Notes under the pieces: model-generated | The model's input: the letters and a program-made list of their open reading frames with translations, nothing else | Database searches by the model: none | What the model was told of the DNA's origin: nothing | Made by a program: the position numbers and the translations under genes | Source of the DNA: an uncultured Porphyromonadaceae bacterium | GTDB taxonomy: Bacteria > Bacteroidota > Bacteroidia > Bacteroidales > Muribaculaceae | NCBI GenBank assembly: GCA_902475285.1 | Contig: CABRZA010000065.1 | Span: 1-13,196, forward strand | Reading direction: 5' to 3' | Length of the DNA: 13,196 nt | Part shown: in pieces, positions 7,401 through 13,098 of the stretch | Layout: every line of letters begins with the position of its first letter | Position numbering within the stretch: position 1 is the first letter of the stretch

Positions 7401-9069
7401 ACTGTTTGTAGTCGTCGGCGGTATCGAAGCCGAAGGTCACGGGGAGCTGCGAGCCCTGGCCGTAGATGCCGTCGCCGGTAGAGGCGGAGAGGCCCTCGCG
7501 GGTGCCGCAGTAGCCCCTTACGGTGTAGTACACGCGGCCGCTCTCGAAGGTGCTGTTGTCGGTGAAGGTGGTGCTGCGGAGGTTCTGGGCCACAATCACG
7601 CCGGCAGGCTCGCGCACCACGGTGTAGGTGAGCTGCGAGGGGTCGACATAGCCGCCGTTGCGGCCTTCGGTGGGTGCCGTCCAGCTTATCACGGGCCGGC
7701 CCTGCGCGTCGGGAGCCAGGCTGAGGTTGCCGGGAGCCGCCGGAGCGTCGATGCCCACATACCAAGCATGGCCCGTGCGCGGGCTTTCGCCGGCGCCGGT
7801 GCTGAGTATCACGGTGAAGTTGTGGATGCCTTCGGTGAGGGTGACGTCGAACTCGGCACGCTCGCCTGCGGCGAACTCTTTGGTGACGAACGACTCGCCG
7901 TCGACTTCAACATCGGCGAGCACCTTGCCTGTGAGCACGGCGCCGCCGTAGGTCACGGTGGGTACGGTAAAGGCAATCTTGCCCGTGAGGGCGCCCCCGG
8001 TGAAGACGGCTGCCAGCTCGGTGGCAGCGGCCGGAGCCCCGGCCTCGACTACGGGTTCGGGGATATAGAGGCCGGTGAATTCCTCGTTGTTGGCGAAGGC
8101 GCATATGGGGCTGGCCTTGCCGGTGGTGGTGTCAACCTCATAGAGGCCGGTGCGCCCCGTGAGCTCGGTGGCGGCCCAATAGAGCTTGTCGGTCACGGGG
8201 TCGAAGGTGGCCGACTGCACGAACTCGGGCTTCAGTCCGGTCTTTCCTATCTCGGTACACTCGCCGGTGGTCTTGTTGATGCGGTAGAGCGCCGACGACG
8301 CGCCCTTGCTTATGCCGTAGAGCTCGCCGGCCTTGGTGCAGGCTATGGCGATGAGCTCGGGGGTGCGGGCTATGGGGGTTACGAAGCCGGTGTAGCTGTC
8401 CATGGTCGACAGTGCGGGGCGGAAGCGCGTTATGAAGCCTTCGGAGTCGGTCTCCTTGATATAGGCTATGGCGTAGATGTTGCCCGTGGTGGCGTCGTAG
8501 CTCAGGTCGTGGGTTATCTGTGTCTGGTCGAAAGTATCCTGCATGAACGACTGTGTCTTGCGGGTAATTTCGCCGGTTTCGAGGTCGAGGATGCAGAAAG
8601 TGGAGAAGGTGTAGCCCATCTCCTCGGTGTATACATAGGAGTTGTAGTAATACTTCCCGTCGACGAGTGTGCCGCCGCCGTTGGCGAGATAGGAGCCTTG
8701 GGGCATCACGGCGGTAACGCCCGGATTGGCGTCGGCCTTGAAGGAGTATACACCGTATTCGGCGCCGGAGGTCCAGCCGTCGGAATAGATTACGGAACCG
8801 TAGATTGTGGTGCCGTCGCCGAGGACGCGCATGGGGGCGGTAGCCGTGTAGCGGGCCACGGCGGAGGCGTCGTGGAGTGCTCCGGGCACATAGGTCCCCT
8901 TGGGCATCGTAGGCACTACGTTGCGGTGAGTGATCGTCGCAGCCGCCGTCTGCTCTATGGCCACGGGGCGTGCGTGGGAGCCGGTGTAGCGCGCGGCGCG
9001 CTGCTGGGCTCCGGCCGTGGCCGTCAATAGGATGACGCCTGCGGCAAGGGTGCTTATTCGACTTATCAC
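4468..9069 (-). CDS. T9SS-exported modular surface protein (propeller, FnIII, choice-of-anchor J), gene 2
   Basis: This 1533-aa protein is a paralogue of gene 1 with the same domain order and probably the same kind of surface binding role. Signal peptide 1-21 (cleavage after TAGA, before QQ); linker 22-82; beta-propeller-like region 85-336 (GNIYAIAYI, GELYGIS, YRINKTTGECTEIGKTG); FnIII 346-438 and 441-533; J 540-700 (YLFLDDVTV end); FnIII 704-803 and 805-903; J 908-1078; CARDB-like 1080-1187; FnIII 1193-1213 plus 1400-1459, split by J 1218-1398 (DDWLITPEL, FYLDDMTY); sorting domain 1462-1533 starting GVDDV. The start is GTG: an in-frame TAA lies directly before it and no in-frame ATG could supply the signal peptide. 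The gene follows a terminator at 9103-9152 and precedes gene 1 by 9 bp. No Shine-Dalgarno sequence and no catalytic motif were seen. Codons TTA, CTA and TCA are absent downstream of about codon 14. Confidence 0.95.
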   Translation of the reverse strand: MISRISTLAAGVILLTATAGAQQRAARYTGSHARPVAIEQTAAATITHRNVVPTMPKGTYVPGALHDASAVARYTATAPMRVLGDGTTIYGSVIYSDGWTSGAEYGVYSFKADANPGVTAVMPQGSYLANGGGTLVDGKYYYNSYVYTEEMGYTFSTFCILDLETGEITRKTQSFMQDTFDQTQITHDLSYDATTGNIYAIAYIKETDSEGFITRFRPALSTMDSYTGFVTPIARTPELIAIACTKAGELYGISKGASSALYRINKTTGECTEIGKTGLKPEFVQSATFDPVTDKLYWAATELTGRTGLYEVDTTTGKASPICAFANNEEFTGLYIPEPVVEAGAPAAATELAAVFTGGALTGKIAFTVPTVTYGGAVLTGKVLADVEVDGESFVTKEFAAGERAEFDVTLTEGIHNFTVILSTGAGESPRTGHAWYVGIDAPAAPGNLSLAPDAQGRPVISWTAPTEGRNGGYVDPSQLTYTVVREPAGVIVAQNLRSTTFTDNSTFESGRVYYTVRGYCGTREGLSASTGDGIYGQGSQLPVTFGFDTADDYKQCTVVDANQDWDAQYHWGGWYYAPEFSYTADDGGCAVYLYSPENAADDYIFMPPFTSEAGKLYRVTFTVWTRGDRETLAVTAGSLPVPSAQTEILAANVYSHKDKKEYTVEFRAAQSGNCFVGFHCLSDRKRFYLFLDDVTVDEVPDTTAPAAVSDLTVTPGAGGALSATISLKAPSTTAGGAALTSLTRIDLYRGNDRTAIHSFATPAPGAVLTWTDNAPVQGFNTYRAVAVNASGDGEKALATAYVGFDYPTAATDVTLTEENGKAVLRWTAPTTGQNGGYVDPAQLVYRIRRSDGTLMSSHAKGTEYVDATLDPAAKQYFIYYQVEPVSDAGVGDYALSNHIIFGNPYKGDFFESFADVATQNDPWVMYLLRGRSQLWKLQSQGYVPACPPADNDSGLAVFASSDGNVNDEGRMVSPKLYIKDMNVPVLAFAFYHSPDEGTIMGDEPFTDRLIPEVVLPDGSYVALDNAIYVDDPRYMAGWYLYTYRLSDFKQYDYVQLSFHGIAGYQNDVYVDYVSVEDNSEYDVTAYTFSGPTDVKVGRSGKYRFTVLNQGMNPAADYAVQLLRDGEVIHSVGGEPIASGATASFDFSVPFTLDDEGKSFKFTANFFFPEDEFPKDNLSGEIVTKVVAPDVPEVGRVQGTIEDNTVALEWTDADALHVSDSFETYTSFAIEDVGDYTLVDGDKGLTYTFSDIDFDYSGDPKGFQVFNPYTIYIAMLEEWRPHTGAQCMAAFSACDTAGKAIQSDDWLITPELKGGSTVSFFAKTANYEWGYETFEPMYSSTGTAPADFKPLASTVTTGQNWEPYFYILPADARYFAVHYNSNDKYVFYLDDMTYTARCTLDGEQLTGFRVYRDGTAIADLGADARSFTDTSVPDGMHTYGITALFGKRESKPVEVRAQVGEVGVDDVAAASFKVTAADGAILVDCAADARVAVADVAGRLVYAAAGSDSHRVAATAGVYIVKVNDKSVKVIVK
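4471..4686 (-). other. T9SS type A sorting domain of gene 2
   Basis: Residues 1462-1533 start with GVDDV, the usual junction before Bacteroidales sorting domains. They continue with VAVADVAGRLVYAA and end AGVYIVKVNDKSVKVIVK. This is a full-length match to the family pattern (V-x-D-x-x-G-x-x-V, then G-[VI]-Y-[IL]-V-K-V, then a basic end). It implies passage through the outer membrane by the Por system and cleavage by the PorU-type sortase; those components are not in this window. Confidence 0.88.
4693..5493 (-). other. FnIII domain split by an inserted J domain (gene 2)
   Basis: Residues 1193-1213 (VGRVQGTIEDNTVALEWTDA) give FnIII strands A and B. The chain then passes into a J domain at 1218-1398 (nt 4876-5418): DSFETYTSFAIEDVGDYTL, PHTGAQCMAAFSA, DDWLITPEL, FYLDDMTY. 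FnIII strands C to G resume at LTGFRVYRDGTAIADLG and HTYGITALFG. The layout matches gene 1 domain for domain. Confidence 0.75.
5836..8034 (-). repeat. Two copies of an alpha-FnIII / beta-FnIII / J module (gene 2)
   Basis: Copy 1 is residues 346-700 and copy 2 is residues 704-1078. The alpha FnIII domains carry YGGAVLTGKVLADVEVDG and AGGAALTSLTRIDLYRG. The beta FnIII domains carry APTEGRNGGYVDPSQLTY and APTTGQNGGYVDPAQLVY, the clearest pair of internal repeats in the window. Each pair is followed by a J domain. The second J is of a distinct subtype shared with gene 1, marked by a CPPADNDSGLAVF-like segment and SPKL followed by FAFYHSP. Confidence 0.8.
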
Positions 9070-9102
9070 TTATAGGATGATTTAGATTAAAGACTCATTG
9101 CG
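9070..9102 (-). promoter_or_regulatory. Short leader of gene 2 without visible promoter or RBS
   Basis: Only about 33 nt lie between the terminator T-tract and the GTG start. This segment is AT-rich and ends in TCATCCTATAA directly before GTG. I see neither a Shine-Dalgarno sequence nor a Bacteroidetes -7 element (TAnnTTTG) with a partner TTTG at -33. Gene 2 is therefore transcribed by read-through, from a promoter inside the hairpin or the end of gene 3, or from a promoter I cannot recognise. Confidence 0.35.
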
Positions 9103-9152
9103 AAAAAGCGGAATGGCGAGGCAAAGCCTTGCGGCTCTGCCTTACCATTCCG
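9103..9152 (-). terminator. Rho-independent terminator between gene 3 and gene 2
   Basis: On the minus strand this is a long imperfect hairpin starting about 31 nt after the gene 3 stop. The outer stem CGGAATGG/CCATTCCG is perfect. A small internal mismatch follows, then an inner stem AGGCAGAGCC/GGCTTTGCCT (with one G-U pair) closed by the tetraloop GCAA. A C and five T follow the stem. The shape fits an intrinsic terminator for gene 3. The short T-tract and the internal mismatch may allow some read-through into gene 2. Confidence 0.8.
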
Positions 9153-9183
9153 GTGTTTGGATTATGCCGTGCGTTTCAAGATG

Positions 9184-12100
9184 TTATTTGGCTATCTTGA
9201 TGGTTACGCTTGCCGTGGCGGTCTTGACGGCTACGATGTAGACTCCGGCTTCAAGGTCGTCGAGGCTTACCGAACCTTCGGCCACGGTGCTCTCTACGAG
9301 GGCGCCCGCGAGGGTGTAGACCTTCACATCGGCCTTGCCCGCGAAGTGGAGCTTGCCGTCGGCATAGTAAGCGCCGTTGTCGGCGGTGACGCCTTCAACA
9401 CCCGTGTCGATGCGCTCCTGGAGCTCGACGCGGATTTCGTTGACAACCGCGTCGCCCTTACCGTTGGCGTAGAGAGCCACGTGCGTGTTGCCCGGAAGTA
9501 TCTTCACAGGATTTTCAAGCGTGCCCGAGGCTGCGGTCTCGCCGCCTTCACCTTCGGTGGCGTCGCCCTCAGCAAGGAGCATGGCAGCGTCTTCGGCGGC
9601 CACGGTGCTAATGTAGTACTCGTCGGTCTGGGCGTTGGAGAGCATGGCCGATTCTTCGGCTATATTTACCGGGAAGAGATAGCCGTACTGGGTGTAGTCC
9701 TCTCCCTGACCGGCATAGATGTGGTAGGTGTAGACGCCGGTGGGATAGTAGGTGTTCCAGTAGCTCTTGGCGGAAATCTTGTAAACGCAGTCGGCTTCGA
9801 GCTTCACCATAGGCGATACGGCCCAGTCGTTGGCGTTCTTCGAGCTTACGGCTATGTTGAGGCCGCGGCTGCCGAGCAACCAGGTGAGTTCGATAACCTC
9901 GTCGTAGAGGTCGCGCGAGTCATTGTCGACGTTGATGATGGTCCAGTCGGCAAATTCTACGGGCGTCGCAATGTAGGGAACGTTGAGACCCGAACCGATC
10001 CATTCCGACTTCACTTCCGTAGCCGCAGCCTCGTTCTTGCCCGATACGGTGTAGAGCTCTACGGCGTAGGTATAGCGGCCGGCCTGCGTGAGGGTGTTGT
10101 CGACCCACTGGCTGGTGGAGCCGGGGATGAGACCGTCGGTAACGGTGCCCACTGCCTCGCCGTTGCGCAGGATGACTGCCTTGACGATATCACCGTCGGA
10201 GAGTTCCAGGCCCTCATGGTTGGTGGCGGTGGGATTGAGCCACGATACGGTGGCTTCGAGGACTCCGTCGGCGGCCGGTGTCACGGCAACCTCGGTGGCA
10301 AGCGCCGGAACTACGGGATTTGCCGAAAGCGAGAACTTGCGCACGGCGAAGTAGTAGCTTGCGTAGCTCATGTTGGCGTTGTCGATATCGGCGGCGATGA
10401 CAAACTGGTAGCGACCGCCCTCTTCAAGTGCAAAATCTAATTCCTGCACACCAAACGTCGACGATGTGGAGGAGTGCTCCTCGACAACGACATACTCGGT
10501 GAGCTTGCCGTTGAATTCACCGGCCTTCACCACACCGACGCGGAATCGCACGGGTACGGGGTCGCCGTAATAGGGCTTGTTGCCGCCGCGAACGTCGAAG
10601 GTCGACTTGTAGTAGCCTGCCTCGCAGGTAAAGAAGGGCGAGAGGGCATAGTCTTCGTAGGCGTAGAGGCCTTCCTCAGTGAGGGCACCGGGAGTCAGGG
10701 TATAGCCGCTGTAGCTGTTGTAAACCCACGTGTTGCCGTCCTGGTTGCCGTCGACAAAATCCCAGATGGACCTTGTGATGTCGTTGCTGGCAAAGTCGAT
10801 GGAATAGGGAAGGGGTACTTCGCGAGGGCCTACCCATGTCACTGTGGCCGAAGGATGAACGGGTGCCGAGGCGCCGTCGTTGCCTACGGTCTTTACTGTG
10901 AAGGTGTAGCTGCCTGCTTCGGGAACCTCAACACGCACGGTGTTGGGCTCGCTGCCGGCATGGAAGGCGGTGTGGTCGAGGGTGGTCACGAGGTCTTCGC
11001 CGCGGTAAACCTCAACCTTGTACTGGTCGGTGGCCATGGGGTTGCCGGCGAAGGAGTTCTCCGACACGAGGAAGCTTACGTTCGCTGCCAGTTCTTCGCC
11101 GGCGGGAGCGGCGCTAAGCCCGCTCACGGGAGCCGGGATAGCCTGCGACGCTGCTACTTCGAGGCGGTAGATGTAGTAGTTGGCGGCGGAAGTGTGCGAG
11201 GCGTAAGCGGCGTGGAGACCGAGATAGTACGTGCCGGCTTCGGCGGCATAGAAGTCGTAGCATGCGCTGCTGTGGCTGCCGCTGTAGGCCAACGGAATGT
11301 TGTCGCACACAACTGTCATGGCTTCGGCACTCGCTGCCGTACCCACGGCGCCCTGCAGTTTGTGCTCGGTGCCGTTGTTGATTTCATATTCGACGGTCAC
11401 GCGGTAGTAACCCGGCTCGGCCACGGCCACGGGAGGCGTGAAGAACCAGTCGTCCTCGGTAGTGCCCGTGGCGGCAGTATAGCGTGCCGACGAACCATAG
11501 GAGCTTTGGTTGAAGTACCAGGTGTACTGGTCGGTGACGGTAGAAGCTTCGCCTTTCTCCTTGCTCCACATCTCGTAGTCGTCCTGCGAGCCGGTGGTGA
11601 AGAAGCACGGGATGGCCGACGGTACGAGAGGACCTACATAGCCCGTCGGGCCTACATTGGCCGAGGTTGCCACGCCGGCAACGGTTACGGTCACGGTATA
11701 GGAGTGACGGCCGGAGGTAAGGCCCGATTCGGCGGTGTCGTCCCACGATGTGGCGTCGCCGCCGAGGGTGGCTACTGCGGTCTCGCCGCCGTCGCGGAAG
11801 ATTTCAATCTTCTCCACGGTCTGCTCGGCGGTAAGGGGTGTACCGAAAATGTCGGTGGTGGGAAGTGTCCACGCCAGCGAGCATTTGAGTTCGCGGGCCG
11901 GTGCCGGAGTAGCCGAAAGGCCCGATACAGGTGCGGGTGCAAACACATTCTCCACTACCTGGACGTTGCAGACGAACACATTGTAGTGGCCGCTCGGAGA
12001 GTGGATATACCAGCTTATGTGGTAGTCGTCGGTCTTCTCGGGTGTGAAGTCGAGAATGCTCTGATGCCACATGTTGTTGGAGTAGGAAACGAAATCGTAG

Positions 12101-13098
12101 AGCACGGTACCGGCTTTGATTTCATCGGCTGTGGTGCCGGTCGAGGCGTAGACGGTCACGTCTTCCTTATCGCTGCCTTCGGTGCGCCACCAGTAGAGAA
12201 TCTTGTATTCCTTGCCGGCTTCAAAATGAATGGCGGGAGAAACAAGATAGTCGTCGGCAGAGTTGCTGAAGCTGTAGCGGTAACGGGCGCAGAGAACGCT
12301 GCCGTCGACGCCCGGGAGCTTTTTGCTTGTGTCGGTCCAGGGCATCCAGATATTTTCACCGCTGTCGCCGTTGGCATCGATGTACGTCCAGCCCTCGTCG
12401 AAAGAACTGGAGCTGACGGCTATCGACGACGAATAGGGCACCTGCACGCCGGCGCACTCATGCTCGACGGGATCGACGGGATCGACGGGATCGACGGGAT
12501 CGGGATCGTCGCCGCCACCGCCCTGCTCTACGCCGAGCGACTCAATCTTGCAGCCGCGCATGTAGATGCCGCGATAGAAGGTACCGTAGGCATGGAAGGC
12601 GATATAAGCCTTGCCCTCGGCATCGGCCTTGGCCTCGAAGGTATATTCTTTTGTGGTGGTCAAACCCGGCGTACTGCCTTTGAGGTCGGTCCACTCAAAG
12701 CCTTTTGTCGATGCTGCCGCAGCCTCGGCATCCTCGAGAGGGCTCTTGGTTGTGAAGTGCACATCGACGTTGGAAAATTCCGTGTCATCGCTGTGGAGCT
12801 GGAACTTGAAAGTGATTTTGAACTTCTCGCCGGCTTTGGTGGCGAAGGCGGGGCTCACCAGCCAGGTATCTTGCGTTGCGTCGGGGTTGGTGCACCATAT
12901 ACGGTAAGATGCGGTAGTGCCTGAGCCGAATTTCGCCCAGCTTTGGTTGTTGCTGGGGCAACTGTATGTCCATGCGTCGTCGTCGACGGTGCCTTTCAAG
13001 GCATCCGTTATCGTCGACAACTCATAGGGCAGTGTGACGAGCGCTGTGGCCGAGATTACCACGAGCAACGCTGCCAGAATTGAGTAAAGCTTTTTCAT
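9184..13098 (-). CDS. T9SS-exported surface protein with five choice-of-anchor J domains, gene 3
   Basis: This 1304-aa protein is probably a surface adhesin or glycan-binding protein exported by Sec then T9SS. Signal peptide 1-19 (MKK, hydrophobic core, SATA cleavage site). J1 20-190 (DTWLVSPAF); Gly/Asp-Pro-Val stalk 191-215; J2 216-384 (DDYLVSPAI); FnIII 385-488; J3 about 490-652 (DDWFFTPPV); FnIII 653-757; J4 758-926 (EDYALSPFF); FnIII 928-1035; J5 1036-1228 (NDWAVSPMV) with an Ala/Glu/Gly-rich insert near 1149-1192; sorting domain 1233-1304. There is no propeller, CARDB or split domain, so it belongs to the same superfamily but is not a direct copy of genes 1 and 2. All FnIII domains are of the alpha subtype. 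The J domains lack the terminal DD-V/I motif typical of the other two proteins. ATG start in AT-rich context; TAA stop followed by a terminator, so it may be its own transcription unit. Confidence 0.95.
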   Translation of the reverse strand: MKKLYSILAALLVVISATALVTLPYELSTITDALKGTVDDDAWTYSCPSNNQSWAKFGSGTTASYRIWCTNPDATQDTWLVSPAFATKAGEKFKITFKFQLHSDDTEFSNVDVHFTTKSPLEDAEAAAASTKGFEWTDLKGSTPGLTTTKEYTFEAKADAEGKAYIAFHAYGTFYRGIYMRGCKIESLGVEQGGGGDDPDPVDPVDPVDPVEHECAGVQVPYSSSIAVSSSSFDEGWTYIDANGDSGENIWMPWTDTSKKLPGVDGSVLCARYRYSFSNSADDYLVSPAIHFEAGKEYKILYWWRTEGSDKEDVTVYASTGTTADEIKAGTVLYDFVSYSNNMWHQSILDFTPEKTDDYHISWYIHSPSGHYNVFVCNVQVVENVFAPAPVSGLSATPAPARELKCSLAWTLPTTDIFGTPLTAEQTVEKIEIFRDGGETAVATLGGDATSWDDTAESGLTSGRHSYTVTVTVAGVATSANVGPTGYVGPLVPSAIPCFFTTGSQDDYEMWSKEKGEASTVTDQYTWYFNQSSYGSSARYTAATGTTEDDWFFTPPVAVAEPGYYRVTVEYEINNGTEHKLQGAVGTAASAEAMTVVCDNIPLAYSGSHSSACYDFYAAEAGTYYLGLHAAYASHTSAANYYIYRLEVAASQAIPAPVSGLSAAPAGEELAANVSFLVSENSFAGNPMATDQYKVEVYRGEDLVTTLDHTAFHAGSEPNTVRVEVPEAGSYTFTVKTVGNDGASAPVHPSATVTWVGPREVPLPYSIDFASNDITRSIWDFVDGNQDGNTWVYNSYSGYTLTPGALTEEGLYAYEDYALSPFFTCEAGYYKSTFDVRGGNKPYYGDPVPVRFRVGVVKAGEFNGKLTEYVVVEEHSSTSSTFGVQELDFALEEGGRYQFVIAADIDNANMSYASYYFAVRKFSLSANPVVPALATEVAVTPAADGVLEATVSWLNPTATNHEGLELSDGDIVKAVILRNGEAVGTVTDGLIPGSTSQWVDNTLTQAGRYTYAVELYTVSGKNEAAATEVKSEWIGSGLNVPYIATPVEFADWTIINVDNDSRDLYDEVIELTWLLGSRGLNIAVSSKNANDWAVSPMVKLEADCVYKISAKSYWNTYYPTGVYTYHIYAGQGEDYTQYGYLFPVNIAEESAMLSNAQTDEYYISTVAAEDAAMLLAEGDATEGEGGETAASGTLENPVKILPGNTHVALYANGKGDAVVNEIRVELQERIDTGVEGVTADNGAYYADGKLHFAGKADVKVYTLAGALVESTVAEGSVSLDDLEAGVYIVAVKTATASVTIKIAK
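9187..9402 (-). other. T9SS type A sorting domain of gene 3
   Basis: Residues 1233-1304 begin GVEGV. They contain DGKLHFAGKADVKVYTLAG, then DDLEAGVYIVAVKT, and end in SVTIKIAK. These are the strand and turn patterns of a complete type A sorting domain, matching the gene 2 copy in length (72 residues). Confidence 0.88.
9415..11946 (-). repeat. Three copies of an alpha-FnIII / J module (gene 3)
   Basis: Copies are residues 385-652, 653-926 and 928-1228. Copies 1 and 2 open with APAPVSGLSA or IPAPVSGLSA; copy 3 opens with VPALATEVAV. Each FnIII has a [NT]-x-x-G-x-[PE]-[LM] turn followed by a V-E-[IV]-[FY]-R-like strand, then [YE]-V/I-G, and passes straight into a J domain. The repeats are diverged at DNA level. 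Confidence 0.75.
12464..12499 (-). repeat. Four perfect 9-bp tandem repeats encoding the DPV stalk
   Basis: Four exact copies of TCGACGGGA (plus-strand reading) lie head to tail, followed by a degenerate fifth unit. They encode the (D-P-V)n stretch at about residues 198-211 of gene 3, just after GGGG, between J1 and J2. Because the unit is 9 bp, replication slippage would change stalk length by three residues without shifting the frame. Confidence 0.95.

Noticed and set aside
4540..9030. A 1496-codon plus-strand open frame opposite gene 2, and similar long ones at 499-2193, 2308-4152, 9157-10440 and 10474-12924
   Set aside because: All are in the codon-aligned antisense frame of the minus-strand genes. 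They follow from the absence of TTA, CTA and TCA codons. Their translations are Gly/Val/His/Glu-rich without signal peptide or recognisable domain, while the minus-strand proteins have clear domains, signal peptides and sorting domains.
9103..9152. Hairpin as a mobile REP-like element
   Set aside because: No second copy occurs in the window, and its position just after a stop codon with a following T-tract is fully explained by a terminator.
124..13098. Gingipain-like or other protease activity
   Set aside because: The J domains resemble the adhesin part of gingipains and HagA, but no caspase-like His/Cys catalytic domain or other protease motif is present in any of the three proteins.
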